Assembly (NCBI RefSeq): GCF_003121405.1
Contig: NZ_QBUY01000072.1
Coordinates: forward strand, 1 to 43,831
Source: Paraburkholderia sp. C35
Lineage (GTDB): Bacteria > Pseudomonadota > Gammaproteobacteria > Burkholderiales > Burkholderiaceae
Direction: 5' to 3'
DNA: 43,831 nucleotides
Shown: positions 31,303-40,019 of the stretch, in pieces
Numbering within the stretch: the stretch's first letter is position 1
Layout: the number at the start of each line of letters is the position of its first letter
Translations under genes and position numbers: made by a program
The notes under the pieces: generated by a model
Told to the model about the DNA's origin: nothing
The model's database searches: none
Seen by the model: the letters and a program-made list of their open reading frames with translations, nothing else

Positions 31303-32052
31303 TCACGCGGCAGTCCGTCCACCATTGACGCGCAGCACTTCGCCCGTCATAAAGCTCGCCTTCTGTGACGCGACGAAAACAATCGCTTCCGCGATTTCCT
31401 CCGGCGTTCCCGCGCGCCGCAACGGCACGGTGGACAGCATGGCCGCCTTGTTTTCGTTAGAGCCGGTTATCCGGTCGAGCATGTCCGTTTGCACCGGTCC
31501 AGGCGCCACGGCATTGACGCGAACGCCGAACGCTGCCGCCTCGATGGCAGCCGACTTCGTGAGACCTTCGACTGCATGCTTGCTGGCCACGTAGAGTGCA
31601 TTCTTCGCAGCGCCGCGAATCCCCATCGTCGACGATACGTTGACGATGCTGCCTCGGCCTTGCGCCGACATCGCCCGAAGTTCGTGCTTGATCGAGAGCA
31701 AGGTGCCGAGCACATTCGCATCGAACACGGCAGCATATCGGTCCACCGTCTGATCGACGATCGGTGCAGGCTCGCCTTCGAAACCCGCGCTATTCACGGC
31801 GATATCCAGACGACCGAAGCGGGCCATCACGCGTTCCACCAGCGCCTGCACCTGATCTTCGAAGCGGACATCGGCCTGAACGAATTCGGCTTCGCCACCT
31901 AGCGCGCGCAATTCCTCAGCGAGCTTCTGGCCTTCTTCCAACCGACGCCCCGACACCACCACACGGGCCTTCTCTCTGGAGAACGCAATGGCCGTCGCGC
32001 GGCCGATACCGGACAGTGCGCCGGTGACGAGAACTACTGGCAAGTCATTCAT
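31303..32052 (-). CDS. Short-chain dehydrogenase/reductase
   Basis: The product has 249 residues from the ATG at 32052, chosen for GGAG six bases upstream (a TTG at 32064 is weaker). Classical SDR: cofactor motif VTGALSGIGRA, NADPH-type Arg pair VSGRRLEEG, NSAG, catalytic Ser in VNVSSTMG and YVASK, and C-terminal GEVLRVNGG. The substrate is unknown. It forms a tandem with a second SDR gene upstream; both are divergent from the LysR regulator at 33035-33979, which probably controls them. Confidence 0.88.
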   Translation of the reverse strand: MNDLPVVLVTGALSGIGRATAIAFSREKARVVVSGRRLEEGQKLAEELRALGGEAEFVQADVRFEDQVQALVERVMARFGRLDIAVNSAGFEGEPAPIVDQTVDRYAAVFDANVLGTLLSIKHELRAMSAQGRGSIVNVSSTMGIRGAAKNALYVASKHAVEGLTKSAAIEAAAFGVRVNAVAPGPVQTDMLDRITGSNENKAAMLSTVPLRRAGTPEEIAEAIVFVASQKASFMTGEVLRVNGGRTAA

Positions 32053-32140
32053 TTTCTGCTCCAACGTGTAAGTCCGGATGCCTCAACGCCTGCTTCGCAT
32101 CGTGCGGCTCAGGCGTGAGCATCGTGTGGCGCGTGCCGTG

Positions 32141-32887
32141 TCAGGCGCTGTATCCGCCGTCGACGGGAATGACGGCGCCGGTGATGAAGCTCGCAGCCGG
32201 GCTGGCGATGAATGTCACCGCGGCAGCGATCTCTTCGGGGCGGCCAAAGCGGCCGAGCGCGGTGGCAGCTGCCTGCGCCTCGGCAAAGGGGCTATCGTCC
32301 GGGTTCATCTCGGTGTTGGTCGAACCCGCACCGATGACGTTGACGGTAATACCCTTCGGGCCGAGATCCCGTGCGACACCTTTGCTATAGCCTTCGATGG
32401 CGCGTTTCGTCGCGCTGTAATCGGCGAGACCCGGCCACGTCGATCGAAGCGCGAGGGCCGACGAGATCGAAATGATCCGGCCGCCGCTTTCCATCACTCG
32501 CGACGCTTCGCGAATCGCGGTCACCACGGCTTCATAGTTGATCTGCAGTTGCCGGTCGAAGCCGGATGTATCCGTCGTTTCCGCGACGGTGCCGGTTTCG
32601 AACACGGCTGCGTTGTTGACGAGGATGTCGAGCTTGCCGAACCGCCTGACGACGTCGGCGATCAAGGTCTTGACCGCCGACGCATTCGCCTGATCGGCCT
32701 TCACGGCAAGCGCCTTGCCACCCGACGCCTCGATTGCCGCAACGACTTCGGCTGCGCGAGCCTCGCTGCTGGCATAGCTGAGCACGACGGTTGCGCCCTG
32801 AGCGGCGAGCTGGCTGGCCGTGGCGGCGCCGATGCCGCGCGAGCCACCCGTCACGAGCGCGACCTTTCCTTCGAGAATCTTTGCCAT
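32141..32887 (-). CDS. Short-chain dehydrogenase/reductase (FabG-like)
   Basis: The product has 248 residues from the ATG at 32887 (AGGA upstream; an ATG at 32899 is possible). Motifs: ALVTGGSRGIGAA, NNAAVFE, ISISSALALRS with catalytic Ser, YSATKRA with Tyr/Lys, and the C-terminal TGAVIPVDGGYSA. It resembles oxidoreductases that in many proteobacteria stand next to a LysR gene. It is not a close duplicate of the following SDR. Confidence 0.88.
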   Translation of the reverse strand: MAKILEGKVALVTGGSRGIGAATASQLAAQGATVVLSYASSEARAAEVVAAIEASGGKALAVKADQANASAVKTLIADVVRRFGKLDILVNNAAVFETGTVAETTDTSGFDRQLQINYEAVVTAIREASRVMESGGRIISISSALALRSTWPGLADYSATKRAIEGYSKGVARDLGPKGITVNVIGAGSTNTEMNPDDSPFAEAQAAATALGRFGRPEEIAAAVTFIASPAASFITGAVIPVDGGYSA

Positions 32888-33023
32888 TGTCCTGTCCATC
32901 CTGGTTGCAGGCCCGTTGCGTCATCGCATCGAGCCTGACGGTTGCTGATCCGCTGTGCGGCGATGAACAGAGCGTACTGGCGCTCTATCTGTCCGTCTAA
33001 TCAATGGTTTGTGGGTGTATCAT

Positions 33024-33041
33024 CATTTGAAGTGATGAATT
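33024..33041. promoter_or_regulatory. Imperfect palindrome at the LysR start codon
   Basis: CATCATTT-GA-AGTGATG, nearly symmetrical, overlaps the proposed ATG at 33035. It lies in the divergent region between the SDR gene and the LysR gene and could be the regulator's own binding site. Confidence 0.35.
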
Positions 33042-33979
33042 GTCTCGCAACCATGAAAGATCTCGACCTCCACCTGGTTTCCATATTCGATGCCGTCATG
33101 ACCGAGGGTTCGGTCACGAAGGCGGCTGAGCGCCTGGCGATGACGCAGTCGGCCGTCAGCAACGCCATCGCACGGATGCGAGTGGTGTGGGAAGACCCGC
33201 TGTTCACGCGCTCGGGGCGCGGCATCAAGGCCACCGCGCGAGCGCAGGAGCTTTGGCGCGACATTCAGGCGCCGCTTGCGGCCATTCGCGTGGCCGCATC
33301 GCCTACGCGGTTCGATGCGGCCACATCGACACGTGCGTTTCGCGTCGCCGTGACCGATTACGTGTCGGGCGCGCTGTGGCCGTTGCTGCGTCAGTACATC
33401 GAGACACACGCGAAGGGCATCCGGATTCTCGCGGTGCCCTATACGAGTCAGGCGACGGCTTCCCAGCTGCGGGATAGCAACATTGATCTGTGCATCGGCG
33501 GGCTTCAGCATATGGGCGACGAATTCAGGCTGCAGCGGCTGTTCGTCGAGAACTGGGTGTGTGCGATGCGGTCCGACCATCCCCTTGCCAACGCTCCACT
33601 CAGCGGGGACGATTTTCTCGAAGCAGAGCATCTGTTGGTCTCACTCTCGGGAGACCCGGTTGGATTCGCCGACGTATCACTCGAACGAATGGGAAAGCGC
33701 CGTCGGGTAGCGATGACGCTGAACAATTTCGCGGGCGCGCCGTCGCTTCTGCTGGCTTCCGATCTGATTGCCGTACTGCCTGCAGGCGTGGTGCAAACCC
33801 ACACATTGAGAGAGTCGATTTACGCGTGCGACGTACCGTTCGCGATCCCGCCGTTCGATTGCCAGATGGCGTGGCATACGCGTCATGAACGCGATCTGGC
33901 GCACAGGTGGATGCGGGCGCGGATCAGCGAGGCGTGCGGGCGGATATGGAAGCCTGCTGACGCTTCACGTGATCGATGA
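33035..33979 (+). CDS. LysR-family transcriptional regulator (NodD/LinR-like)
   Basis: The product has 314 residues from ATG 33035 (ATG 33053 is also possible). The N-terminal helix-turn-helix reads LHLVSIFDAVMTEGSVTKAA and LAMTQSAVSNAIARMR with LFTRSGRGIKATARA; the effector domain follows with FRVAVTDYVSGALWPLL and IDLCIGG. It is divergent from the two SDR genes and likely controls them. Its last 56 bp overlap the 3' end of the next, convergent LysR gene. Confidence 0.9.
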   Translation: MNCLATMKDLDLHLVSIFDAVMTEGSVTKAAERLAMTQSAVSNAIARMRVVWEDPLFTRSGRGIKATARAQELWRDIQAPLAAIRVAASPTRFDAATSTRAFRVAVTDYVSGALWPLLRQYIETHAKGIRILAVPYTSQATASQLRDSNIDLCIGGLQHMGDEFRLQRLFVENWVCAMRSDHPLANAPLSGDDFLEAEHLLVSLSGDPVGFADVSLERMGKRRRVAMTLNNFAGAPSLLLASDLIAVLPAGVVQTHTLRESIYACDVPFAIPPFDCQMAWHTRHERDLAHRWMRARISEACGRIWKPADASRDR

Positions 33980-34859
33980 ATGCGCGCAGCTTCGGCAGGA
34001 TCTGCCGGCGGTCCGGATAGCAAAGAAACACGCCTGGTATGACGGGCGCATAGGACTCCAGCACGTGCACCAGTTTTCCCGTTCTCAGCCCTTCGGCGGC
34101 GAGCGGTTCGGGCAACTGAGCGAGGCCCAGGCCTTCGATCGCTGCGCCAAGCATGGTCGGAAAATCGCTGGCGATAAGCGGACCGGACACAGCGATCTCG
34201 ATCGCCTCGCCATCGACGTTGAACGACCAGAGCGCAAGCGCGCCATCCGATCGGCGCCAGCGCAGACATGCGTGCTGGCGTAACGCGTCCGTGTTCACGG
34301 GCTGATGACGACCAGCGAAGTAAGCAGGGCTGCCGACCACGACGAGACGAAACGGTGGCGTCATCGGGACGGCAACCATGTCTGCGGCGACGAACTGGCC
34401 GAGCCGGATGCCGGCGTCGAATCCTTCCGCCGCGAGATCGACGAGTTCCTTGCTGGCAGCCAGTTCCACTTCGACGTCGGGATAGGCCTTGCAGAACGAC
34501 GCGATCAACGGCTCCAGCAGAATCGGCACGATAGCGCGCGGCACCGAGAGGCGCAGCAATCCCGCTGGCCGCTGGCCGAGTCCGCGCGCCACCTCGCTGG
34601 CGGCGACGAGTTCTTCGAAAGCAGGCTTGGCACGCGAAAGAAACCGCTCGCCCGCTTCTGTCAGGCCGACGCTACGTGTAGTCCGCGTGAACAGCGCGGC
34701 GCCGATGCGGGCTTCGAGCACGCGCACGGTCTGGCTGATGGCTGACGGCGTCACGCCGAGTTCGGCGGCTGCCTTGCGAAAGCTGCGATGCTGGGCGACG
34801 CTCAGGAACACCTCTACGCCATCGAGCGCGCCCTGTCTCACTGTGAAGTTCTGCTTCAT
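33924..34859 (-). CDS. LysR-family transcriptional regulator
   Basis: The product has 311 residues. The helix-turn-helix is GVEVFLSVAQHRSFRKAAAE and LGVTPSAISQTVRVLEARIG, with LFTRTTRSVGLTEAGERFL, then a LysR substrate domain (LRLSVPRAIVPILLEPLIAS, VELAASKELVDLAAEGFDAG). This type belongs to the large AaeR/PgrR-like group of repressors or activators of small-molecule genes. It is divergent from the membrane protein gene at 34958, with a GGTAC-N7-GTACC palindrome between them. The tail-to-tail overlap with the preceding LysR gene leaves no room for a terminator. Confidence 0.9.
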   Translation of the reverse strand: MKQNFTVRQGALDGVEVFLSVAQHRSFRKAAAELGVTPSAISQTVRVLEARIGAALFTRTTRSVGLTEAGERFLSRAKPAFEELVAASEVARGLGQRPAGLLRLSVPRAIVPILLEPLIASFCKAYPDVEVELAASKELVDLAAEGFDAGIRLGQFVAADMVAVPMTPPFRLVVVGSPAYFAGRHQPVNTDALRQHACLRWRRSDGALALWSFNVDGEAIEIAVSGPLIASDFPTMLGAAIEGLGLAQLPEPLAAEGLRTGKLVHVLESYAPVIPGVFLCYPDRRQILPKLRAFIDHVKRQQASISARTPR

Positions 34860-34902
34860 GGCCTGTCAACATTGTGAGGAATAGTCGCCCGTTCGACCCG
34901 AT

Positions 34903-34919
34903 GGTACATCTAACGTACC
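34903..34919. promoter_or_regulatory. LysR-type palindromic operator
   Basis: GGTAC-ATCTAAC-GTACC is a perfect 5-bp inverted repeat with a T-N11-A core, the usual form of a LysR box. It is 44 bp from the LysR ATG and 39 bp from the divergent membrane protein ATG, so it probably serves both. Confidence 0.6.
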
Positions 34920-34957
34920 CGTCGCGAACGACGAACCCTGACCTGACAGGAGGCAAG

Positions 34958-35479
34958 ATGTCACCACAGATGATCTTTCAATCGCATCTCGTTCTGGGCT
35001 ATGTGGCCTGGCTGCTTTGCTTTGGCGCGTATGTGTGGCCGAGGCTCAAGTCGATGGAACTGTTCGACGCACAACGCGCGATCGCCGCGCTGCATAGCTT
35101 CCGCTTTTTCGGGCTGGTCTTTATTCTTCCGGGTGTCGTCGGTCCGCAGTTGCCTGCCAGTTTCGCCGTGTTCGCGGCGTATGGCGATTTTGCAACCGGC
35201 CTGCTGGCGATACTCGCGCTTTCAGCGGCACGCATACGGCCGCTGTTCTGGCTATGCATCGTGGCGTTCAATGTTGTCGGGGCGATGGACCTGATCGTCG
35301 ATTACTACCATGCCGTGCTGGCAGATCTTCCCGCACATGCAGGGGAGTTGGGTGCGACATACGCGGTCGCGATCATTTACGTGCCGCTTCTGGCGATTAC
35401 GCATGTCGCGGCGTTCTATCTGCTGACGCGCTCTCAACTCAAGGTGGCACGCACGGATGTGTCACGTCGTGCTGCATGA
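34958..35479 (+). CDS. Multi-pass membrane protein of unknown function
   Basis: The product has 173 residues from the ATG at 34958 (AGGAGG seven bases upstream). About five membrane segments: LVLGYVAWLLCFGAYVWPRL, FFGLVFILPGVVGPQL, YGDFATGLLAILALSAARI, LFWLCIVAFNVVGAMDLIVD and ATYAVAIIYVPLLAITHVAAFYLL. The DLIVDYYHA loop is notable. I do not recognise a characterised family, although similar proteins are often found beside LysR genes. Expression is probably set by the divergent LysR protein through the palindrome upstream. Confidence 0.75.
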   Translation: MSPQMIFQSHLVLGYVAWLLCFGAYVWPRLKSMELFDAQRAIAALHSFRFFGLVFILPGVVGPQLPASFAVFAAYGDFATGLLAILALSAARIRPLFWLCIVAFNVVGAMDLIVDYYHAVLADLPAHAGELGATYAVAIIYVPLLAITHVAAFYLLTRSQLKVARTDVSRRAA

Positions 35480-35605
35480 CAGGGTTCGCCCCTTAAAGCG
35501 CGACGGCGAGGATTGCGGCGCGCGGCACACTGATTGCTCGATTCATTAACGAGCAGGCGATGAACGTCTGCGTCGATAAATCCAGTCAAACAGGAGGAAC
35601 GGATC

Positions 35606-35914
35606 ATGAAAAAGGCAACCAGTGCACTGATCGCGGCTGTGGCAACGCTTGCGCTGTCGGGTGGCGCTTATGCGCAGGCGACAGGCGGTTCAGCGGGCGG
35701 TGGTTCGAGTCATGGCAGCACGTCGAGTCCGGCGCCCAATCAGATGAACGATTCGTCGAACAGTTACGGCACGCCTGGCATGACCAACTCGGATAGCGGT
35801 ATGCCGAATCCGGCCATGCAGCAGCAAGGGCCGAACAATACGTCGACGCCGGCGCCGAAAACTAACAACACGCTTGCAACGCCGAGTGTGAAGTCGCCGG
35901 CGGATAACCAGTAA
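35606..35914 (+). CDS. Small secreted low-complexity protein
   Basis: The product has 102 residues. AGGAGG lies eight bases before the ATG. A clear signal peptide (MKKATSALIAAVATLALSGG AYA, cleavage before QATGG) is followed by about 78 residues rich in Gly, Ser, Asn, Pro and Thr with no hydrophobic core, expected to be disordered in the periplasm or outside. It has no Cys, unlike the other two small secreted proteins in the window. Function unknown. Confidence 0.75.
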   Translation: MKKATSALIAAVATLALSGGAYAQATGGSAGGGSSHGSTSSPAPNQMNDSSNSYGTPGMTNSDSGMPNPAMQQQGPNNTSTPAPKTNNTLATPSVKSPADNQ

Positions 35915-36093
35915 GCAGGGTGGGTCGTAGCGGCTTTTTCGTTCGAAAATCGCGGGTTGCGTTCGTGCCGGGAGCGGCGGTTTAGCCTGGCACGTGCGTC
36001 CGCGGATTGTCTTGCGTTGAATGCGCGGCCCCGCGAAGGGGCAACGCATGAAGTACGAAGCAGTCAGTCACATCCCATGTGCCGGGAACGACC

Positions 36094-36240
36094 TCACCTG
36101 AAAATCGCAACAAATTGCATCACGGTCCCCACCCCGGCAATCACGGTAAAAACCGCTGCCAGCACAACGCCTGCGGTTTCCAGAACCTGATCGGCAATCG
36201 AGTAAGGACCATCACATGCAGTTTCGGTGTTGCGTTCCAT
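36094..36240 (-). CDS. Possible 48-residue single-helix membrane protein
   Basis: From the ATG at 36240 the frame reads MERNTETACDGPYSIADQVL, then a hydrophobic helix ETAGVVLAAVFTVIAGVGTV, ending MQFVAIFR. The frame remains open for another 29 codons upstream without an ATG, GTG or TTG, and no ribosome site is visible. It may be a small membrane protein or the 3' remnant of a longer gene. The remainder of the 35915-36334 gap shows only small inverted repeats (for instance CGTGCC/GGCACG at 35964-35994). Confidence 0.4.
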   Translation of the reverse strand: MERNTETACDGPYSIADQVLETAGVVLAAVFTVIAGVGTVMQFVAIFR

Positions 36241-36334
36241 AGCGCGACGAATAGTGTCATGAGCGACACGTAGTACATCGGCAGAAAACGCAAAAACTTT
36301 AGCAATCTGCGCTAAACAGGATCAAAACCAGCCC

Positions 36335-36520
36335 TTACACATCACTCCAGAGCTTCCCACCCGTCGCCCAATCTTCCCGTTTCACATCGACGAGAATGAT
36401 CTCGACCGAACCTGGCTCGACATTCAACGACTCGCAAGTCGCCTTGGTAATCGCTTCGACGAACTGACGCTTCTGCTCGACAGTACGTCCTTCAAAAAGC
36501 TCGATACGAAAAGTAGGCAT
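36335..36520 (-). CDS. 4-oxalocrotonate tautomerase family protein
   Basis: The product has 61 residues from the ATG at 36520, preceded by GGAGG. I prefer this ATG to the GTG at 36526 because it places Pro directly after the initiator Met (MPTFRIELFEGRTVEQKRQF); tautomerases of this family use an N-terminal Pro as catalytic base. The length matches 4-OT monomers (about 62 residues), which assemble as hexamers, and the middle part ITKATCESLNVEPGSVEIIL fits the family. It follows a class II aldolase-like gene by 31 bp, so both may act on a common keto-acid intermediate. Confidence 0.85.
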   Translation of the reverse strand: MPTFRIELFEGRTVEQKRQFVEAITKATCESLNVEPGSVEIILVDVKREDWATGGKLWSDV

Positions 36521-36551
36521 GTCCACCGTCCTCCAGAGTTAAACGAAAAAG

Positions 36552-37331
36552 TCAGTCCTTGTAAGAAGCATCCAGACGATCGAGCTTCCTCAATAAAGCG
36601 GGCCACTCGACCGCGCCTTCAATCGCGCCATCATCGAAAAGCTGTTCAGCCGTGCGTGCAGCCACCGCTTCGGATGGCATCACCAGCACACCGCCACCTG
36701 CTTGCGCCTGCAACTGAATCTCGCAGGCCTTGATGAGCGTCGCCATCAACACATACGCTTCCGCAACAGTGCGGCCCGCCGTCAACGTGCCGTGATTGCG
36801 CAGCAGCATCGCAGGCTTGTCCTCGAGATCGGCGACGAGCCGCTCGCCTTCGGCCGGTGTGAAAGCGAGACCTTCATAGTCGTGATACGCAAGATAGCCA
36901 TGAAAACGCAACGCATGCTGCGAGCCTGGCAATAGCCCGTCCTTTTGCAACGACACCGCAATGCCCGCCGTATTGTGCAGATGCATCACGCAGAAGGCGT
37001 CGGCGCGCGCAGCGTGGACAGCCGCATGCAAGGCAAAACCCGTCGCGTTGACGGGATGCTCGCTCGTGCCAATGATATTGCCCGCAATATCGATCTTCAC
37101 CAGATTCGACGCGCACACTTCATCGAACGACAGTCCGAACGGGTTGATCAGGAAATGGCCCGGCTCGTCCGGCACGCTCGCGGAGATATGCGTGTAGACG
37201 AGATCGTCCCAGCCATTCAGCGCCGCCAGCCGATAGGCGGCCGCGAGATCGACGCGCGTGCGACGCTCGGCCTCCGACATTGGCTTCGACTGCGCAACGC
37301 GGCCCGCAGGCGTATGAGCGAACGACGACAT
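36552..37331 (-). CDS. Class II aldolase/adducin-family protein
   Basis: The product has 259 residues. AGGAG precedes the ATG. The zinc-binding His residues typical of fuculose-1-phosphate-type aldolases are visible as MHLHNTAGIAVS and LRNHGTLTAGRTVAEAY; the N-terminal half has NGWDDLVYTHISASVP and FLINPFGLSFDEV. Cytosolic class II aldolase-like proteins of this subgroup are poorly characterised. It is between a urea-transporter-like gene (23 bp upstream) and a tautomerase gene. Confidence 0.85.
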   Translation of the reverse strand: MSSFAHTPAGRVAQSKPMSEAERRTRVDLAAAYRLAALNGWDDLVYTHISASVPDEPGHFLINPFGLSFDEVCASNLVKIDIAGNIIGTSEHPVNATGFALHAAVHAARADAFCVMHLHNTAGIAVSLQKDGLLPGSQHALRFHGYLAYHDYEGLAFTPAEGERLVADLEDKPAMLLRNHGTLTAGRTVAEAYVLMATLIKACEIQLQAQAGGGVLVMPSEAVAARTAEQLFDDGAIEGAVEWPALLRKLDRLDASYKD

Positions 37332-37354
37332 GACGTCTCCTGTAACAGTCCGCT

Positions 37355-38308
37355 TCAGCTTTCGGGCGAAACGGCGCGGGTTGTTTTCTGTCGATCCTCG
37401 CAGCGTGCGTGTTCTCCAGCGGAGAATTCACGCACACGCTTCGATGGACGCGTGCGGGGAGTATCGCGCATCAGCAGGCGGACCGTCCACGTAGCGACGA
37501 CGAACGGCGCGGTCATCGCGGGCACGCCATACATCGCGGCAATCTGCTGCAACGCAACCGATACGCCCACGCCAGCCAGCGCCGCGAGCAGGCCGCAATC
37601 GGCAAGGGCGAGCGCGGCGAGCGCACCGTTGAATCCTAACAGGCCCGCGCCGAACGAGGCGCCGTCGGCGCCTGCCAGCCAGTGCGCGAGCGTGGCGAGC
37701 GCCGCACCGGCGAGCGCGAACAGCGCGGCGCGCATCGACGACAATGCGATGCCGCCGAGTATGAACGCGCCAGCTAGCGCATTGCATGCAAACGACGTTT
37801 GCGCGATGCCCGTCAACACGCCAGGCACGGCATCGTGCCATGACACGGCGTAGGGCGTCGAAACATGCGCCAGTGCCGGATGCATGAAGGGCAGCCACGC
37901 CCACGTCACCAGCAGGCACGGGCTCGAATAGAACCCAAGGCCACGCGCGTCCAGCCACCGCGCCCACGGGCCGAGCAGCCACGCAGCGGCTGTCGCCGCG
38001 AGAATCGCGACGGCCATCGCAGTGGCATAGTCGGCGATGAAGGTGAACGCTGCCAGCGCCGCGAGTGCGCCGTTGAAGCCGTGCAAGCCGTCGCGGGTGT
38101 CATCGGCATCGTAGCCGCGCAGCACCGCGCCCACGTTTGCCGCAATCGCACCCGTCAGGGCGGCGCAGGCGAGGCGCGTATCGCTGACCAGCAACGCCGC
38201 GAGCACGCAGACGCCCGTCGCCGCATGGCGTTGCAGGACGATCTGGCCGAGGCTGCGCAGCAGGGTGCGCAATGCATCGAGCGTTTCTTCGTGGGTGGCG
38301 GCGGGCAT
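37355..38308 (-). CDS. Urea transporter (UT/Yut family)
   Basis: The product has 317 residues from the ATG at 38308. It consists of two homologous halves, each with the urea-channel signature: GLHGFNGALAALAAFTF in the first and GLLGFNGALAALALADC in the second, like the LGFNGxLxGxA repeat of bacterial and mammalian urea channels. About ten membrane helices and a polar C-terminal tail of 30 residues. No urease or urea amidolyase gene is in the window, so its placement ahead of an aldolase and tautomerase is unexplained; another small amide could be the substrate. Confidence 0.85.
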   Translation of the reverse strand: MPAATHEETLDALRTLLRSLGQIVLQRHAATGVCVLAALLVSDTRLACAALTGAIAANVGAVLRGYDADDTRDGLHGFNGALAALAAFTFIADYATAMAVAILAATAAAWLLGPWARWLDARGLGFYSSPCLLVTWAWLPFMHPALAHVSTPYAVSWHDAVPGVLTGIAQTSFACNALAGAFILGGIALSSMRAALFALAGAALATLAHWLAGADGASFGAGLLGFNGALAALALADCGLLAALAGVGVSVALQQIAAMYGVPAMTAPFVVATWTVRLLMRDTPRTRPSKRVREFSAGEHARCEDRQKTTRAVSPES

Positions 38309-38569
38309 GATGGCAATACCGTTCCAGCTGGGTGGCGAGGGCGTGACGAAGACGTGACAGCGCCGCACGAGGCGGAACTCGCGCGGCGCGTACGATTCGA
38401 AGCAGACGAACCGCGAGCATAGGGCAGCCGGCGTGCGAGTGGCATGTGCATTCGTTGATAGCCGCTATTTGAGTGCCAGCGTCGGCGTGCTTCACCCTTG
38501 CGCTGCCCGCGTTACGATGTCGCTACAGGCAGCGGCGTTCCCGCCGATTTCTCCACAGGAGGCCGAGTC

Positions 38570-39124
38570 ATGCGCGAAGTGCGATGGATTCCGGAAGAGG
38601 GCGATGGTGTCGAGCATCTTGCTTTCGATGCACGCGCCGACGGCTTTTATGTCGAAAGCGTGCTGGTCGGCGAGCGCGATGACCGCGCATATGGCCTGAT
38701 GTACCGCGTGAAATGCGATCTGCGATGGCGCACGCTGCATGCGTGGCTGAAGGTGACAGGTGGCCCGGAACTCGAATTGCATGGCGACGGCGAAGGCAAC
38801 TGGCGCGATGGCCATGACCTCGTGCTGCCGTTCCTGACGGGCTGCATCGACATCGATATCGCTGCCACGCCGTTCACGAACACGCTGCCGATCCGCCGCC
38901 TTCAGCTGGCCCGAGGCGCGCGCGAGCCGATTGCCGTCGCGTTCATTTCGACGCCGGATTTGCAGGTCTCGCGCGTCGAGCAGGCCTATACCTGTATCGA
39001 GCCGGGCAGCGCGTATCGCTATGAAGGGATCGACACCGGCTTTGCTGCCGAACTGACCGTGGACGACGACGCACTCGTCATCGACTATCCGATGATGTTC
39101 ACGCGCACCATGCCGCTCGTCTGA
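38570..39124 (+). CDS. Putative glycolipid-binding family protein (DUF1089)
   Basis: The product has 184 residues from the ATG at 38570 (AGGAGG eight bases upstream). Conserved DUF1089 (PF06475) features are the opening RWIPEEGDGVEHLAFDARADG, the Tyr/Arg-rich strand YGLMYRVKCDLRWRTLHAWL, GHDLVLPFLTGCIDIDIAAT and the ending IDTGFAAELTVDDDALVIDYP. Members form a beta barrel thought to bind glycolipid-like molecules; function is not established. No signal peptide. The last 40 bp overlap the 3' end of the convergent hydrolase gene. Confidence 0.82.
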   Translation: MREVRWIPEEGDGVEHLAFDARADGFYVESVLVGERDDRAYGLMYRVKCDLRWRTLHAWLKVTGGPELELHGDGEGNWRDGHDLVLPFLTGCIDIDIAATPFTNTLPIRRLQLARGAREPIAVAFISTPDLQVSRVEQAYTCIEPGSAYRYEGIDTGFAAELTVDDDALVIDYPMMFTRTMPLV

Positions 39125-40011
39125 CACGATGCTTCGCGCGCGGTGATAAACCCTTCGATGCTGGCCGCGATACGCGCCGGCTCGCGCAGCACGACCCAAT
39201 GGCCTGCATCGATTTCATCGCGTGAATGCGGGCCGATCCATGTATCGAGACCCAGCGACAGCGCGGCGCCGACATAGCGGTCGCGCAGCGGCACGATGAA
39301 ATGCACGGGCGCGTGGGCGTGCCGCGCACGCGGACGCAGCAGCTTCTCAATGAAATTCGCGCGATACAGCTTCAGCCCGTTCAGCGCGTTGCGCAGTTGC
39401 GCCGGGTCGCGCGGCGCACGTATGCGCTCCGTCACACGCAGCCACAGTGGCCAGCCGTATGCGCCACCGAATCGCCATACGAGTTCGGGCAAGACTGGCA
39501 GGTGAAAGAAGACGATGTACCACGACTTGAACATTTGCCGGATACCCGCGCCGAATGGCCGCGCAGCAGCCTGCGCACGATCGCCGCGCAGTCCGAGCGA
39601 TGCGTGATCGAGACAAGGCCCGGAGATCGACGTGAAGCTTGCGATGCGGCCCGCGAGCGCACTGTCCGTGACGGCTTCCCAGCATTGAATCGAACCCCAG
39701 TCGTGCCCGACCAGGTGAAACGGCTGCGTGCAGCAGGTTGCATCGGCGACCGCGGCGAGATCGGCGGCGAGGCGTTCGAGCCGGTATGCGCTGCGTTCGC
39801 GCGGCGCATCGGATGCGCCTGCGCCGCGCACATCGTAGGCGATCACGCGGTAACGCGTTTCCAGCAGTGCGCGAATGGGCGCCCACACGGCCGCGGAGTC
39901 GGGATAGCCATGCACGAGGACGATGGGCGGCGCATCGCGCGGACCGCTGACATAGACGGCGAGTTGAACGCCGTCTGCATCGACGGCTTGCATGTCGTGA
40001 ATCATGCGCAT
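39085..40011 (-). CDS. Alpha/beta hydrolase with Asp nucleophile (epoxide-hydrolase/dehalogenase-like)
   Basis: The product has about 308 residues from the ATG at 40011 (other ATGs at 40005 and 39993). The oxyanion motif is VLVHGYPDSAAVW, and the nucleophile elbow is VGHDWGSIQ, i.e. Asp in place of Ser, as in epoxide hydrolases and haloalkane dehalogenases. The catalytic His is probably in DAGHWVVLREP. Some cofactor-free hydrolases share this elbow. It is the last gene of a four-gene operon with a Baeyer-Villiger monooxygenase; an ester-cleaving Ser hydrolase would be expected there, so the Asp is noteworthy. Confidence 0.85.
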   Translation of the reverse strand: MRMIHDMQAVDADGVQLAVYVSGPRDAPPIVLVHGYPDSAAVWAPIRALLETRYRVIAYDVRGAGASDAPRERSAYRLERLAADLAAVADATCCTQPFHLVGHDWGSIQCWEAVTDSALAGRIASFTSISGPCLDHASLGLRGDRAQAAARPFGAGIRQMFKSWYIVFFHLPVLPELVWRFGGAYGWPLWLRVTERIRAPRDPAQLRNALNGLKLYRANFIEKLLRPRARHAHAPVHFIVPLRDRYVGAALSLGLDTWIGPHSRDEIDAGHWVVLREPARIAASIEGFITAREASCQTSGMVRVNIIG

Positions 40012-40019
40012 GGGTCGTG

